From contig QNCV01000124.1 of NCBI GenBank assembly GCA_003645845.1, positions 1-7,543 of the forward strand: 7,543 bases of DNA, in the 5' to 3' direction. This DNA is from Fidelibacterota bacterium (lineage in GTDB: Bacteria; Fidelibacterota; UBA2242). Positions within the stretch are counted from its first letter, which is position 1. Each line of letters begins with the position of its first letter. Positions 6,746-7,543 of this stretch are shown here, piece by piece. Under the pieces are notes generated by a model. It was not told where the DNA came from and made no database searches. It worked only from the letters and a program-made list of their open reading frames with translations. The translations under genes were made by a program, and so were the position numbers.

Positions 6746-7489
6746 TTGTACGAACCAAGACTTTATCGGAATATTCCTGCAAACCAACGATTCTCCGGAA
6801 TAGAGATTAGCCGGTTCGAAACCGATTTATGGATTGCGGTTGCCGGCGGAACTGTGGAGGCGAATCTTTACGATTATGTAAATGATGTGATTATATCGTT
6901 AAGAGATGATCTTTATCGGTATCGGCAAAGGTGCCCGGAATTTTTCGCGTCTCTTGAGCCGTTGCCCTTTGATGAAAATGCCCCGGCAGTTGTTCAAAAA
7001 ATGTTGAATGCCGGAATAAGGGCCCGGGTGGGGCCGATGGCGGCGGTGGCCGGCGCTTTTGCAGAGGAAATCGGAATTGCAATTAAACAAAAATTTCACG
7101 TTCCCGAATTAATTATCGAAAACGGTGGTGATATTTTCCTTGATATAACAGAGCCCGTTGTTGTCAGTGTTTATGCCGGCGGATCGCCACTGTCCGACAA
7201 AGTGGCATTACGGGTGCCGCCGGAGTATTCACCACTGGGCATTTGCAGTTCATCGGGCAAATTCGGTCATTCGAAAAGTTTTGGAAATGCTGATGTGGTG
7301 ACGATTTCCTGTAGAGATACTGCCACTGCCGATGCTTTTGCGACGGCCTTTGGGAATAGGATTCATTCAGCTGATGATATCAACAACCTGATCGCTGAGT
7401 CAAATACAATTGATTCAATATTATCAGCGCTTATCATTGCCGATGAAAAAATCGGGATTCAGGGCAAATTTGAACTGCAATTGATTTGA
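6746..7489 (+). CDS. UPF0280 family protein (COG2122), ApbE-like, likely sulfide assimilation factor
   Basis: The 247-residue protein belongs to UPF0280, a family with an ApbE-like fold. The homologue MA1715 of Methanosarcina acetivorans promotes efficient sulfide use; its biochemical activity is not settled. Family marks are the N-terminal YEPRLYR (2-8), FETDLWIAV (24-32), ARVGPMAAVAGAFAE (93-107), ENGGDIFLD (125-133), GICSSSGKFGHSKSFGNADV (165-184) and the D/A/T-rich segment around 191-200. Cysteines are C63, C167 and C189. The start is the TTG at 6746: the in-frame stop at 6728-6730 leaves no ATG or GTG upstream, and the family normally begins with M-Y just before this arginine/tyrosine-rich segment. 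Upstream there is only a weak GAG at 6734-6736 as Shine-Dalgarno, so translation may be low. It lies 33 nt after the DUF39 gene with no terminator between, supporting a shared role in sulfide-dependent homocysteine synthesis. Confidence 0.92.
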   Translation: MYEPRLYRNIPANQRFSGIEISRFETDLWIAVAGGTVEANLYDYVNDVIISLRDDLYRYRQRCPEFFASLEPLPFDENAPAVVQKMLNAGIRARVGPMAAVAGAFAEEIGIAIKQKFHVPELIIENGGDIFLDITEPVVVSVYAGGSPLSDKVALRVPPEYSPLGICSSSGKFGHSKSFGNADVVTISCRDTATADAFATAFGNRIHSADDINNLIAESNTIDSILSALIIADEKIGIQGKFELQLI

Positions 7490-7511
7490 TTCTGTTTGTC
7501 GACTATCACGC

Positions 7512-7541
7512 TTGAAATCCTGTGAAAAATTCCTATCTTTG
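7512..7541 (+). promoter_or_regulatory. Bacteroidetes-type promoter candidate for the next gene
   Basis: TATCTTTG at 7534-7541 matches the TAnnTTTG element of Bacteroidetes promoters, with a TTG at 7512-7514 separated by 19 bases, close to the expected distance of the upstream element. It lies 45 nt after the UPF0280 stop, at the window end, where a following gene would need a promoter. The match is short and the downstream gene is not visible, so this is suggestive only. I see no hairpin terminator between 7490 and 7511. Confidence 0.4.
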
Positions 7542-7543
7542 AC

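Overview
The window is a compact stretch of bacterial chromosome with six genes, all on the + strand. Five of them, from a carbon-starvation-type transporter to a UPF0280 protein, are packed head to tail like one operon. They follow the 3' part of a separate gamma-glutamyltransferase gene. I see no RNA gene, insertion sequence, CRISPR array or phage gene. GC content is moderate (mid-forties by eye) and codon use looks uniform, so nothing suggests recent transfer.

Layout. Positions 1-1317 hold a 5'-truncated gamma-glutamyltransferase of the periplasmic E. coli type; about a quarter of the protein, including any signal peptide, lies upstream. Positions 1318-1396 are a short AT-rich gap with a good promoter candidate and a strong ribosome binding site. 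The operon then runs: CstA-family membrane transporter (1397-3004), type I glycerate kinase (3010-4191), monofunctional aspartokinase with two ACT regions (4176-5561), homocysteine biosynthesis protein of the DUF39/HcyBio family (5561-6712), and a UPF0280/COG2122 ApbE-like protein with a probable TTG start (6746-7489). Spacing within the operon is 5 nt, a 16 nt overlap, a 3 nt stop/start overlap region, and 33 nt. The last 54 bases carry a promoter-like sequence that may serve the next gene.

How the genes fit together. The aspartokinase makes aspartyl phosphate, the precursor of aspartate semialdehyde. In methanogens, DUF39 proteins turn aspartate semialdehyde and sulfide into homocysteine, and COG2122 proteins assist sulfide assimilation. 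The last three genes therefore read as a bacterial, sulfide-dependent homocysteine/methionine module in which the kinase sits with the enzyme that uses its product. The usual NIL-domain ferredoxin partner and aspartate semialdehyde dehydrogenase are not in the window. CstA (pyruvate or peptide uptake in known members) and glycerate kinase (glycerate to phosphoglycerate) may add three-carbon or amino acid supply, but that link is inferred only from gene order.

Organism. DUF39 and UPF0280 proteins are typical of anaerobes living with sulfide. A Bacteroidetes-type promoter pattern (TAnnTTTG) at the window end, a similar one before cstA, and a periplasmic-type gamma-glutamyltransferase suggest an anaerobic Gram-negative lineage, perhaps in the wider Bacteroidetes/FCB assemblage. 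This assignment is tentative.
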